A stretch of DNA of 64,000 nt from Hyphomicrobiales bacterium. GTDB lineage: Bacteria > Pseudomonadota > Alphaproteobacteria > Rhizobiales > Beijerinckiaceae. The stretch spans positions 372,001-436,000 of the forward strand of contig CAKNFJ010000002.1 of NCBI GenBank assembly GCA_930633495.1. The letters are read 5' to 3'. The notes beneath the pieces are model-generated. The model searched no databases and had not been told where the DNA came from. It saw only the letters and a program-made list of their open reading frames with translations. Below, in pieces: positions 1 to 8,503 of the stretch; within the stretch, counting starts at the first letter, position 1, and each line of letters opens with the position of its first letter. A program made the position numbers and the translations under genes.

Positions 1-1
1 C

Positions 2-130
2 GCCGGCCCGGCTTACTCCGAGCAGAAGGCGATGCAGGCTCGTGCGAGCGGCCTCGGCAAGCACTCCAAGTCCCGCGATGGCGGTGCACGGAAGTCGCCC
101 CGCGCCAAGAAAGTCGCGGCGACCGCCTGA
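2..130 (+). CDS. C-terminal end of a basic hypothetical protein (5' truncated by window)
   Basis: An open frame enters from the left edge and stops at TGA 128-130. The visible 42 residues are rich in Lys, Arg, Ala and Ser and end in a run typical of the basic low-complexity tails of small nucleic-acid-associated or stress proteins. The start lies outside the window, so family and length cannot be judged. I do not recognise it. Confidence 0.45.
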   Translation, partial: AGPAYSEQKAMQARASGLGKHSKSRDGGARKSPRAKKVAATA

Positions 131-211
131 CCTCATCCACGGATTGTTGCTTCAATTCTTGAGCCCACCGATTTGTTCGCTTGCCGCGACCGGATCGGTG
201 GGTGATCTTTT

Positions 212-1276
212 TTGGCGTGTCCCCCTCGAAGTGGATTCGCCTTGTCAAACCTCTCTGCCCCCGCAAACGAGCTAACTGCGTCCGTGCAAGCGGCTGTTCG
301 CGAGGCATTGCATCGCGGGATGCGCACGTCGGAGGGGAGGGGTGTCACCGCCGGCCCCATCTTCCTGGCCCTGTGGATTGTGGCGATCGGGACGCTACTG
401 GAAGCCGCGGAGCCTGCTGACGCGATCGCCCTGCTTGAAAATCGCGCGATCGACATCCGAGGCTTCGGGCATAACGCAGACAGCGCTGTCATACGGCTGA
501 CGGATGACACGGTGAAGCGCCGAGCGATGGAAGCGGCGTACGCGGCCGAGATCATTCACAACTCGCTTGAGGAATTTGCCATCGACCCGGGTGATGAGTG
601 GGACCCTTCCCCTCAGGTCATTCTCGATGAAGCCATAGCCATTCTCCGGGAGGCATGGGGGCCGCTTCATCTTCGCAGGGCGATCGCCGGTCAAATCGAG
701 GCCATTGGCGTCGGCGCGGACCGTGCAGTCCTTCCCGAAGAGCCATCGACACTCAATTCCGCCGCCCTGCGCCGGCCGTCCACGGTAGAGCCCGAACGCT
801 TCTCTCGCGCCGCAAGAAAGGCGGAGCTGTCGATGTCCTTTGCTCCCTACAGGAGTCAAGTGGTCTGGGTTGCTGTCATTGCTCTGTCGAATGCCGGCCG
901 GCGGACTGCCGAGGTTCGCGAGATCGCTGGTATCTCGAACTCGCACGATATGAAGTTGGGCGAGATCGACGGGTGCCTAGAGGCGGTTCGCTCGCTTGGG
1001 ATCGGCGGCAAGTCCGACGAAATTATCCTTCGCACCGAGTCTGGTTTCCTGGCCACAGCACTTGAACTCTCCCTCGCTGGAAATGTCCCTGAAATGCACG
1101 GTGATGAAGCCAAGGCCTGGTCGGAGATCATCGACACGCTGACGCGCTGGCAGAGCCGCATCATCCACCGCGGAACCGGGGCGGCACGCCCCATTGATGA
1201 GAAGGCTGACCGCATCCTGCGTCGGCGCCTCGCAGACCTGGCACAGGGCGGAACCGAGGCTACCGTTCCGGCTTGA
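212..1276 (+). CDS. Hypothetical protein
   Basis: Long open frame of 354 codons starting at a TTG; another in-frame TTG at 242 and a GTG further on are equally possible starts. No convincing ribosome binding site decides between them. Residues from about 40 to 60 form a hydrophobic stretch (GPIFLALWIVAIGTLL), which could be a helix of a globular domain or a weak membrane segment. The C-terminal half (about 205-290) reads like a helical regulatory fold. It ends 29 bases before the L,D-transpeptidase gene on the same strand. I do not recognise the family; its length and codon usage favour a real gene. Confidence 0.6.
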   Translation: MACPPRSGFALSNLSAPANELTASVQAAVREALHRGMRTSEGRGVTAGPIFLALWIVAIGTLLEAAEPADAIALLENRAIDIRGFGHNADSAVIRLTDDTVKRRAMEAAYAAEIIHNSLEEFAIDPGDEWDPSPQVILDEAIAILREAWGPLHLRRAIAGQIEAIGVGADRAVLPEEPSTLNSAALRRPSTVEPERFSRAARKAELSMSFAPYRSQVVWVAVIALSNAGRRTAEVREIAGISNSHDMKLGEIDGCLEAVRSLGIGGKSDEIILRTESGFLATALELSLAGNVPEMHGDEAKAWSEIIDTLTRWQSRIIHRGTGAARPIDEKADRILRRRLADLAQGGTEATVPA

Positions 1277-1304
1277 TCTGGGCGGCTCGAACAACACGAC
1301 GGAC

Positions 1305-2213
1305 ATGAACAGGCGATCCTTCCTCCTGAGCGCAAGCGCTCTCCTGATCCAACCGGCGGCCCAAGCCAGTGGGACCACGGCCGATGTGCTGCGCGCAGAG
1401 CTTCCAAGGGTATGCGGCCGGCGCGCCGCGGCGATCGAGGCGACGCTTGCACGCCTGGCTCGCCTGCGCCCACCAGGCTCGGGAAAGACGATCACGGTCG
1501 ATATCCCGTCCCAGCAGCTTGCGACCTATGAGGACGGGCGCACGGTGATGGAAAGCCGTGTCGTGATTGGCGATGAGGGCTGGCGCACGCCAGACCTGGA
1601 TACGAGCGCGACCTATGTCAGGGTGAATCCGACCTGGACAGTGCCGGAAAGTATCATCAATGCACGCCGGTGGCGCGAAAAGCTGGCCAACAACCCGCGG
1701 TATTTCGAGAGGCTCGATTTCCGGGTCGTGGCCGGCGGCCGATCGATGTCGCCGACAGAAGCCGCCGAGCGCGGGCTTCGCCCGACCAGCTTCGTCCAGC
1801 AGCCAGGTCGCAACAACGCGCTCGGAGTGGTCAAGATCGGCCTTGCGGCGGGAAACAGCGTCTACCTTCACGACACCAATGATGCTGACGCATTCGGTGA
1901 GGACGACCGCGCGCAGTCTCATGGTTGCATCCGAGTAGAGAAGGCGATGGAGCTCGCCGGCTGGGTTCTCGGTATGAGCGAAGGCGAGATCTCTCGCCTG
2001 CAGCGTTCCGGTGATCGCACCGATCGCCGGGCTCCGCCGGTTCGCGTCGTCACGACCTATTTCACAGCCTGGCCCGATGCATCCGGGGTGGTCCAGTATT
2101 ACGACGACATCTACCGCAAGGACCGACAGCTCGGCCCCTGCGCCGGCGACGCCATCACCACGTCCCGTTCGGAGCCTGCAGCTCCAACCTACGAGGAATT
2201 CGAGGTCGAATGA
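1305..2213 (+). CDS. L,D-transpeptidase (YkuD family), exported
   Basis: The protein (302 aa) begins with a twin-arginine-like signal (MNRRSFLLSASALLIQ) followed by an Ala-rich cleavage region. The YkuD catalytic segment is clear: HDTND about 190 and the SHGCIR motif about 210 carrying the catalytic cysteine and histidine. Upstream, ITVDIPSQQLATYEDG is the usual opening strand of the domain. The enzyme should act in the periplasm on peptidoglycan, forming 3-3 crosslinks or attaching proteins. ATG 1305 was chosen over upstream in-frame starts because it places the signal peptide at the N-terminus. Its stop overlaps the start of the next gene (ATGA), so the two are probably translationally coupled. 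Confidence 0.9.
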   Translation: MNRRSFLLSASALLIQPAAQASGTTADVLRAELPRVCGRRAAAIEATLARLARLRPPGSGKTITVDIPSQQLATYEDGRTVMESRVVIGDEGWRTPDLDTSATYVRVNPTWTVPESIINARRWREKLANNPRYFERLDFRVVAGGRSMSPTEAAERGLRPTSFVQQPGRNNALGVVKIGLAAGNSVYLHDTNDADAFGEDDRAQSHGCIRVEKAMELAGWVLGMSEGEISRLQRSGDRTDRRAPPVRVVTTYFTAWPDASGVVQYYDDIYRKDRQLGPCAGDAITTSRSEPAAPTYEEFEVE

Positions 2214-2554
2214 ACCCTGCGATCAAATCAATGCGCGATGCGCTTTTGACCGGCTTCCGCTTGTTTTTCAAAACGAGCTCGCTCGGACTGAATGCCGTCC
2301 TGGCTGTCGTCTGCGCGATCGTCGCTCTGAAGCTCTGGAACTATGGCGCGGCCTATATGATCAATGCCGGGGGCTGGCCGCAGTTGAACCTGGAATACGG
2401 GCGACGCGTCATAGCGGCCGCGGGTCTGAAGGATCGACTGGTCTGGTGGTCGTTCGCCTGGGCAGCCTATGTCTTCGCAGCCGGCTTCGCCTTCCTTGCG
2501 CTCGCTGGCGCGCGGGCGGTGGCGTGGAAGGTTTACGCAGCCGCGCGAGGCTGA
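2210..2554 (+). CDS. Small inner-membrane protein, two predicted transmembrane helices
   Basis: 114 aa with hydrophobic helices at about 25-45 (LGLNAVLAVVCAIVALKLW) and about 82-104 (FAWAAYVFAAGFAFLALAGA) and a basic N-terminus. It overlaps the L,D-transpeptidase stop by four bases, so it is probably co-translated and may work at the same envelope site. I do not recognise a family, and no catalytic motif is visible. Confidence 0.7.
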   Translation: MNPAIKSMRDALLTGFRLFFKTSSLGLNAVLAVVCAIVALKLWNYGAAYMINAGGWPQLNLEYGRRVIAAAGLKDRLVWWSFAWAAYVFAAGFAFLALAGARAVAWKVYAAARG

Positions 2555-2623
2555 ACCGGCGTTCCGACTTTCAGGCCTCCGTGGTGAATTCTCAGGAGAC
2601 GGAAACAAGGATTCGGACGACTC

Positions 2624-3355
2624 GTGAAGGCCAAACCGCAGAAGATTTTCACCCGGTCCGGAGAGATCCTGGTCGAAGGCACGGCGGCCACGCTGAAAGC
2701 GTTCGTCGAGGCCATCGTTCGAGACGGAAGGTCGCTCGCAGGCGCGGATCTCGCGAACCGAGACCTTGCTGGGCTGAATCTCGATGGCGTGGATTTCGAC
2801 GGCGCCGATCTGGAGGACGCCGACCTGCGGGGATCCTCGATGCGCTATGGCTCCCTCGCCGGAGCCTGCCTCAAGGGGGCGCTCTGCCAGGGCATGAACG
2901 CGGAACGCGCCCGCTTTCACAATGTGGTCCTCGGTCGGACCGAGAGGGGCGCCACCCGCTTCGATGGTGCCAGGCTGGCATTCTCCGAATTCGACGGCGC
3001 ACAGCTCGATGGGGCGATCTTCGACGACGCGGGGCTTTCGCGCGCTTCCTTCGCCTTCAGCTCGGGCAAGCGGACCTCATTCAAACGAGCGAGGCTTCGG
3101 GACACGATGTTCACCTCGGCCAAGCTGATCAATCCGGATCTCTCCGAAGCGGACCTGCGCGCTTCGACAAGGCTCTCTCCTGAACAGCAGCCGGACCGCA
3201 CGGCCGGCGCAATGGTGATCCAGGGACGTTACGCGAAGGCTATGATGGATGAGACCGGTACGCCGGCCTTCCAGCGCGATCATCGGTGGAGCCGGGCCTC
3301 TCACGTCGCAGCTTGGACGGCAGCGCGATCAACACCCATCCGCACCATGTCGTAA
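2624..3355 (+). CDS. Pentapeptide-repeat protein
   Basis: GTG start at 2624. From about residue 38 to 175 the protein shows tandem A(D/N)LXX-type repeats, for example ADLANRDLAGLNLDGVDFDG and later FDGAQLDGAIFDDAGLSRAS, which predict a right-handed quadrilateral beta-helix. The first 35 residues form a separate N-terminal region. The last 60 residues are not repetitive. Pentapeptide-repeat proteins can mimic DNA or serve as scaffolds, but nothing here defines the partner. It lies 69 bases after the small membrane protein on the same strand. Confidence 0.8.
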   Translation: MKAKPQKIFTRSGEILVEGTAATLKAFVEAIVRDGRSLAGADLANRDLAGLNLDGVDFDGADLEDADLRGSSMRYGSLAGACLKGALCQGMNAERARFHNVVLGRTERGATRFDGARLAFSEFDGAQLDGAIFDDAGLSRASFAFSSGKRTSFKRARLRDTMFTSAKLINPDLSEADLRASTRLSPEQQPDRTAGAMVIQGRYAKAMMDETGTPAFQRDHRWSRASHVAAWTAARSTPIRTMS

Positions 3356-3680
3356 ATCATTGAAATTGCGTGATAAATTCAGCCTCTCCGATCGCGCATC
3401 CTTTCAGTGGGGGATTATGGTGCGGCGTTGGTGCGCGCTGGGAGGCTCGAATGCATCCCCAGGCATCATTGCGTAGAGAACGGATAAATCGTCTGTGTCG
3501 GAGCTCTCATCTTGAGTATACATAATACAACTTAATATCGCGGTTTCTCATGCTTGGCATGGAATCCAATCGTGAAAAGGTGCTCGGTTCTGAGAGAATT
3601 GCGCGGTTTAAGCTTTCGAAACAACTTGCGGCCTACTTCGGTCACTGAGTGCCCGGAAATCCCCGGGGTGGGGCTTCGCA
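3356..3680 (+). other. Intergenic stretch without a supported gene
   Basis: This 325-base gap is lower in GC than its surroundings, with an AT-rich patch around 3514-3545. A short GC palindrome (CCCCGGGG) lies at about 3662, just before the next gene. No open frame here has protein-like composition and no RNA gene was recognised. It may hold the promoter of the gene at 3681. Confidence 0.4.
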
Positions 3681-4583
3681 ATGCGGATTCGACTACCGTT
3701 CGCGTACGAGCACGACCGATGGAGCGAATATTCTCGCAATGTGACCAGGCGGAATTTCCGGAGCTTCGTTGAGGTCGAGATCGCAGAGGTGCCTGACCTG
3801 AGCCACCGGATCGCGATTGATGGGAACATCGAGCCGTATCACTCCTGGAACGGGCGCCTCTACCGGCGCTGGCAATATGTCGGAGGAGGCCCGCTGGCCG
3901 GGGTGACTGCGCAGCGGTGCATCGACGAGTTGCCGGGTGGAGAGGGCGCTCCGGACCCGGCGCGGTTTCCAGCGCTCCCCCATATGCGAACAGCGCGGTT
4001 TCGATTTCAGAATGCCATAGACTTCGATTGTGATCGCCGGGACGACCCGGGTTATCACCCGCGCACGCGTGACGCCTTCGATGTTCGATCGGAGGAGGCC
4101 AGGGCATTCTATCCGAACGCGCTCGTGAGCTCCGAGGGATGGCTTTGGGTCGAGGCTGAGGAGCCGGTGCTTGATGTGCGGGCGATGGACGATCAGGGAC
4201 GGCGTCTTATTGGCAATGTCACCCCGCCGAACTTCTGGTTTGCGGGATATCAGTTCCGGCTGGACCGGCGTGAACATGCGCGCGAGTTCATCGAAAGGGA
4301 GTTGCGCGAAAGGTATCTGGAGCTCGGTCAGGACGTCGAATTCGACCCGACGGTCCTTCGAAGGAGGGATCAGCAGCAAGTAGCCATCTGCATTTTGGCC
4401 AGCGCGGGGCGCAGGCTTGAGCGATCCGATACGTTAGCTGGGATGCATTGGGGCGATCCTCGAAGGGTTCGAACCGGCATGCAGGAGGCGTGGGAACGGG
4501 TGACGACGATTTTGTACAAGAGGCAGCAGCTTGATCCGCGCATGAGAACGACGATCAGGCGTTGGCTCTTTGAGAACGTGTAA
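3681..4583 (+). CDS. Hypothetical protein
   Basis: 300 aa from an ATG at 3681, with protein-like composition throughout. It is rich in Arg and aromatic residues and has no signal peptide or membrane segment. The middle (about 105-180) looks beta-rich and the C-terminal third (about 190-300) helical. No catalytic motif was recognised. It converges with the VOC protein gene on the opposite strand with four bases between the stops. Function unknown. Confidence 0.65.
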   Translation: MRIRLPFAYEHDRWSEYSRNVTRRNFRSFVEVEIAEVPDLSHRIAIDGNIEPYHSWNGRLYRRWQYVGGGPLAGVTAQRCIDELPGGEGAPDPARFPALPHMRTARFRFQNAIDFDCDRRDDPGYHPRTRDAFDVRSEEARAFYPNALVSSEGWLWVEAEEPVLDVRAMDDQGRRLIGNVTPPNFWFAGYQFRLDRREHAREFIERELRERYLELGQDVEFDPTVLRRRDQQQVAICILASAGRRLERSDTLAGMHWGDPRRVRTGMQEAWERVTTILYKRQQLDPRMRTTIRRWLFENV

Positions 4584-4587
4584 GAGG

Positions 4588-5106
4588 TCAAAGGGCGTTC
4601 GAGGCGGGTGAGCGCTTAGCCTGATCCTGGCTCCTATCCCGTTCAATCGAGCTCTGAGCTGGCGGCTTGGCTCCAAGTTCCTGAGCTAGCCCAATGAGGA
4701 GACCTTCCGGGCCGCGGATGTAGCAAAGCAGATAGGCGTCCTGATATCGGACGATCTCGCCTACAAGCTGTGCGCCAAGTGGGCGGATTTTCTCAAGCGT
4801 GGCGTCGAGATCATCTACGGCAAACATTACCCGCAGGTAGCCCAATGCGTTGACCGGTGCTTTCCGGTGATCAGCCTCGACCTGTGGCTTGATAAAGCGG
4901 GAGAGTTCGAGCCGGCTATGGCCGTCGGGTGTGCGCATCATAGCGATCTCGACATGCTGGTCGCCCAATCCGGTGATGCGCCCTGCCCATTCGCCTTCGA
5001 TCGTAGCCTGCCCTTCGAATTCGAGGCCGAGTGCACGAAAGAATCCAATTGCCGCTTCCAGGTCCTCGACGACAATTCCGACGTTATCCATCCGCTTGAT
5101 CGTCAT
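4588..5106 (-). CDS. VOC-family (glyoxalase/bleomycin-resistance fold) protein
   Basis: 172 aa. The N-terminal beta-alpha-beta module reads KRMDNVGIVVEDLEAAIGFF and the second module begins about residue 85 with LGYLRVMFAVDDLDATL, the paired arrangement of the vicinal-oxygen-chelate superfamily. Metal-ligand candidates are H49-like and Glu residues in each module, but the substrate cannot be read. ATG 5106 is preferred over upstream starts because a GGAGAGGGA ribosome binding site sits just before it. It lies downstream of the MOSC gene on the same strand, 118 bases away. Confidence 0.85.
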   Translation of the reverse strand: MTIKRMDNVGIVVEDLEAAIGFFRALGLEFEGQATIEGEWAGRITGLGDQHVEIAMMRTPDGHSRLELSRFIKPQVEADHRKAPVNALGYLRVMFAVDDLDATLEKIRPLGAQLVGEIVRYQDAYLLCYIRGPEGLLIGLAQELGAKPPAQSSIERDRSQDQAKRSPASNAL

Positions 5107-5223
5107 TTCCCTCTCCGGCGTGTGAGGTTCCGAGGCAGGCGGTGCCTGCGACAGGAATGCCGCAGCAGTCGAGCCGGCCGTTCGCTGATCCGATGCAGGC
5201 CGGTAGCATTCGCTCATCCCTGA

Positions 5224-5733
5224 TCAGCACAGCGATCGAGCGGAAAGTGCGACCAGGTCGTCCTCGAGGCGAACCGTACCGCTCTCGACGATGCGAGCTG
5301 TGATGCCGCCGAGACCGCGGACGGCGTTGTATCCGCCGGTACCCAGGATCTCTTCCATTCGGGAGCAGGGATGACATTCGCCCGTGGTTTCCAGGATAGC
5401 GGAGCCAATCCTGAAACGCTTTTCCTTGAGGGCGACGAGGTTGATGCCGCGGGTAAGGACGTTGCGGCGTAGATCATTTGGAGAAACTTCTGCGAGGCCC
5501 AGGTGGCTGGCGATTGCTGCCAGGTGCTCGGCTTGAATCAAGGTGACCTGACGGCTGCCGGCCGGGCGGGTGTAACGATCGCCGACAACCCCTCTCTCAA
5601 CATCGAGGTTGGCAGTCTCGATCGCCAGCATGGGCTCTCGACGGCCGGGACGGATGCCAAGCCAGACAACCTGTCCCGCTCTCACCTGTGCGTTCAAAAG
5701 CTTCGTGAGCGAGGATGAAGGGTTAAAGGGCAC
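5224..5733 (-). CDS. MOSC-domain protein
   Basis: 169 aa from a GTG. The sequence matches the stand-alone MOSC layout: an opening WLGIRPGRREPML, the core GDRY followed by RQVTLIQAEHL, then DLRRNVLTRGINL and the conserved cysteine segment GECHPCSRMEE. MOSC domains are the C-terminal domain of molybdenum-cofactor sulfurases and bind sulfur or Mo-cofactor species through the conserved cysteine. A link to the molybdenum hydroxylases at 60-64 kb is possible but not shown by position. Start uncertain: the upstream ribosome binding site is weak. Confidence 0.85.
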   Translation of the reverse strand: MPFNPSSSLTKLLNAQVRAGQVVWLGIRPGRREPMLAIETANLDVERGVVGDRYTRPAGSRQVTLIQAEHLAAIASHLGLAEVSPNDLRRNVLTRGINLVALKEKRFRIGSAILETTGECHPCSRMEEILGTGGYNAVRGLGGITARIVESGTVRLEDDLVALSARSLC

Positions 5734-5745
5734 TGGCTAATTTGC

Positions 5746-5958
5746 TCAGCGGGCGGTTAGTGGCTGGAAGATATCCTTGGCTACGCCGAATACGCGTTCA
5801 CGGAGTTCGGGGCGTGTAGCGAGCATCCACCCAGCCGCGCCAGCCAAGATCAATCTGATCATATCGAGCCTCTTTACCGGCGCCTGCGGTGCATTCCTCA
5901 GAAGCCTTAAACGCTCCTCGAACGCGTTGGTTCTCATCGGGCGATTGCGTCGACTCAT
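5746..5958 (-). CDS. Small hypothetical protein
   Basis: 70 aa from the ATG at 5958; a longer frame reaches 6024. The N-terminus is basic (SRRNRPMRTN), the centre is amphipathic, and there is one short hydrophobic stretch (MIRLILAGAAGWMLA) at about 33-47 that could be a membrane anchor. It ends 12 bases upstream of the MOSC start on the same strand, suggesting co-transcription. No family recognised. Confidence 0.5.
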   Translation of the reverse strand: MSRRNRPMRTNAFEERLRLLRNAPQAPVKRLDMIRLILAGAAGWMLATRPELRERVFGVAKDIFQPLTAR

Positions 5959-6086
5959 GCCTGCAAGAGACAAATGCTCAAACTCACGCTGTCGCTCGCC
6001 GCCGAGCGGCCTCCCGCTTAGCACTCCGGGGTAAGCCCTCGGGCGAGAGTGATATGCCGATTGGCGACTGCCGGCTCCTTATAGGC

Positions 6087-7109
6087 TCACGTTCGCCCCG
6101 CCGATGGAAAAACCACCTCGTCAGACATGACTGCCTCCGACAGCTGATCGCCCTCGCGAGGTTTCGATATGTTCATGTGATGTTCGTTCAGGCCATAGCG
6201 CCGAATGATAGCGTGGCCCGTGCGCTCCTTCCATTCTCGATGGATCTGGGATGGCAACGGCTCTGCCCCGGAAAGGAAGAGGCGCATGTGCTTTGTAGCT
6301 TTCTTGTTCAGGCGGGCATCCTTGAGCAGCCGGCCATAAAAGGCCGGCCCGCCGATCGCGCTCGTCGCCTGCGGCAGGTGTCTGAAAAACCAGTCGGTGC
6401 CATAATCGGGTAGCAAGATCATCGTCGCGCCCGCGAGCAAGGTCACGTTCGTCGCGGCGAAAACATCTTCAGTGTGCAAGTTCGGGAGGGCGTGGAGCAG
6501 CACGTCGCCCTTCGTGAAGCGCCAATGATCCATCAATGCCAGCGCATCGGACAACAGTTTGCTGTAGCTCAGCATCTCTCCGTTACAGAGCCCGGTCGTA
6601 CCGAAGGCATAGAGCATCGCGGCGATATCGTCCGACTCACGCTCGACGTCTACAAAGTGTCGAGATGCTAAGAGCTCCTTATCGAAAAGCGTTGCCGTTG
6701 ACCGGCTCCAAGGATGCCTTGCACCCAGCGTTTCAAGTTTGGCACCAGCATTTTTGGCCAACGGTTTCAGGGAAGCCTTCTTGCTGGGATCGCAGACTAT
6801 GACGGCAGGGTGGGAATCGTTCAGGAAATACTCGATCTCCGCCGCGGTATAGGCGGTATGCAGCGGCACGAAGATCCCGCCGGCCCGCATGGTGCCGAGA
6901 TAAAGCATCAACGCCTCGAGGCTATCCTTTACCTGCACCGCGACGCGGTCACCCGGCTTCACGCCTAGAGAGAGCAATACGTTCGCGAACCGCGCGGAAC
7001 TTACGAGCATCGCGCTGGATGTACGACTCCGTTCGTCATCAGCCTTGGCAAAGCGGGCATCTGACGCCGCCAAGCGCGAGCCGATGAGATCGAGGAGAGG
7101 ATTGCCCAT
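6087..7109 (-). pseudogene. Truncated AMP-forming acyl-CoA ligase (malonyl-CoA-synthetase-like)
   Basis: 340 aa resembling the N-terminal two thirds of MatB-type AMP-forming ligases, which are normally about 500 aa. The early region (GVKPGDRVAVQVKDSLEAL, then TMRAGGIFVPLHTAYTAAEI) is well conserved. The phosphate-binding loop at about 169-178 is FGTTGLCNGE instead of the usual SGTTGxxKG, so the conserved lysine is lost. The later YGMTE motif has become YGLNE, and the whole C-terminal lid with its catalytic lysine is missing. I infer a decayed, inactive copy. It could still be expressed as a binding fragment. Confidence 0.7.
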
Positions 7110-7263
7110 AATTCGGGTCCTTCAAGGCGTACTAGCAATCGCGATATCGTCGAGTTCGTAGCGGTTGACTAGATTCGCGAAGGCCCACCGTGTTGCCGCC
7201 AATCCGCTCCGGATGCCGTTGCCTCTGTCACCCGAACCAAAGTGTTAATCGGCGATTTGTGAC

Positions 7264-8397
7264 TCAACCTCTAACTTCCAAGGTCGGAACGAAGCCGCCG
7301 AGGGACTGGTTCTGATCCCATATTTTGAACGGGAGATCGGCTTTGGGCATCCGAATTCTCCCAATTTCCACCGCTGCCGAATTTGGTACAGCGGGAAAGA
7401 TATTGATCTCCGCCTTCTCGCCGTGATGAGCCTTAATCCTGTCGAGCAAGCGACGCAGATGACGTTTGAACTCCACCAAATCCTCTGGCCGACGCATGAT
7501 GTCGTTGTGAGGCTCTCGGGCGGTTAAGGACCAGATCGCGACTTCCTCACCCATCACAGCGCGTATCCGCTCGTCGTTGATTGTCGCGCTCAACGCGAGC
7601 TTGAGGGCTACGGGTGCATCTGCCCGACCCGAATGTTCTTCAATGCTAAATGAGATTGCGGCCTGATCGGGTTGCCAGCGCCAAGTCTGCGGCTCGCGAT
7701 ACCGCTGGTGAACCGAAACCGGGACGATATCCCCGAGGAGATGGCCCAGCTCGATCAAGAGTGGTTGTGGCGCCAGCGCAAAGACACTCAGCTGCCGTAT
7801 CTCCTTCTGCTCGATCCGCTCCTTCACCTTCCTCGAAAAGAGGCGGCGAAGATTGTCCTGTTGGAGTTGCCAGTACCGCTCCTCATGGTCGGCGTAGTCC
7901 GAACCAATGAGCTCAATATCTATCGTTCGGCCTTCCGCCGGGTGCCGGTCCGGCGGCATTGCCATAAAGATTGACCGCGTCGAGACGAGTGAATCCCGCA
8001 AGCCAATATTGGCGGAGAATCGGAGCACGTGAGCGGCCCGCTCCTGATCCATCCCAGTAACAATGGCGAGCCGATCCTCGTGTTCGGCCTTCATCTCCCG
8101 AAGCACCGGCTCCGGATGATCAGCCAGATAGTCCACGTCGACGCCCTTATGGTGCGTCGCGCAAAGGAGCATCAGATTGTCGAGGTCCCTCGCCAAGGCT
8201 GGCGAACGAATCGGATCGCCGCGTGGACCGTCAGCGCTGTCCGCCACAATGTGCGCGATGAAACCGAACTTCCCATCTTCGCGCCCTGCGATCAGGTCTC
8301 CCGTAAGTTCCTTGTTGCAACCACGATATTGGCATCGACCCGCAGCCTTTGCCCACAGCGCGATCTGAATTTTGTTTGGGATTGCTGTCTTAGCCAT
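7264..8397 (-). CDS. cap5: CBASS effector Cap5: HNH endonuclease fused to SAVED domain
   Basis: 377 aa. The first 90 residues form an HNH/beta-beta-alpha-metal nuclease: zinc-type cysteines C22 and C27, the catalytic histidine in IAHIVADSADG (H49), then DNLMLLCATHH (N74, C79, H82). The rest (about 150-377) reads as a SAVED domain, with FSANIGLRDSL at its start and SFSIEEHSG and LALSATIN in the core. In this family a cyclic oligonucleotide made by the CD-NTase binds SAVED, drives oligomerisation and triggers destruction of double-stranded DNA and cell death. ATG 8397 gives a standard family N-terminus. The gene is divergent from the CD-NTase-Cap2-Cap3 operon rather than at its end. Confidence 0.9.
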   Translation of the reverse strand: MAKTAIPNKIQIALWAKAAGRCQYRGCNKELTGDLIAGREDGKFGFIAHIVADSADGPRGDPIRSPALARDLDNLMLLCATHHKGVDVDYLADHPEPVLREMKAEHEDRLAIVTGMDQERAAHVLRFSANIGLRDSLVSTRSIFMAMPPDRHPAEGRTIDIELIGSDYADHEERYWQLQQDNLRRLFSRKVKERIEQKEIRQLSVFALAPQPLLIELGHLLGDIVPVSVHQRYREPQTWRWQPDQAAISFSIEEHSGRADAPVALKLALSATINDERIRAVMGEEVAIWSLTAREPHNDIMRRPEDLVEFKRHLRRLLDRIKAHHGEKAEINIFPAVPNSAAVEIGRIRMPKADLPFKIWDQNQSLGGFVPTLEVRG

Positions 8398-8503
8398 GGT
8401 GAAGTCCCGCCTCGTCGAGATACAATGTTCCTGTTTTGCCCTCTGATCACAACTCCGTATTTTGACAATCCCACCACCAGCCAGGGCTTCAATTGGAGGC
8501 CAC
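8398..8503 (+). promoter_or_regulatory. Divergent promoter region of the CBASS locus
   Basis: The 106 bases between the oppositely oriented cap5 and CD-NTase starts must hold both promoters. A TTGACA at 8462-8467 fits a forward -35 element, although no good -10 follows at 17 bases. A strong ribosome binding site (TTGGAGG, ending about 8499) lies in front of the CD-NTase ATG. The region is more AT-rich than its flanks. No operator repeat was found. Confidence 0.5.
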
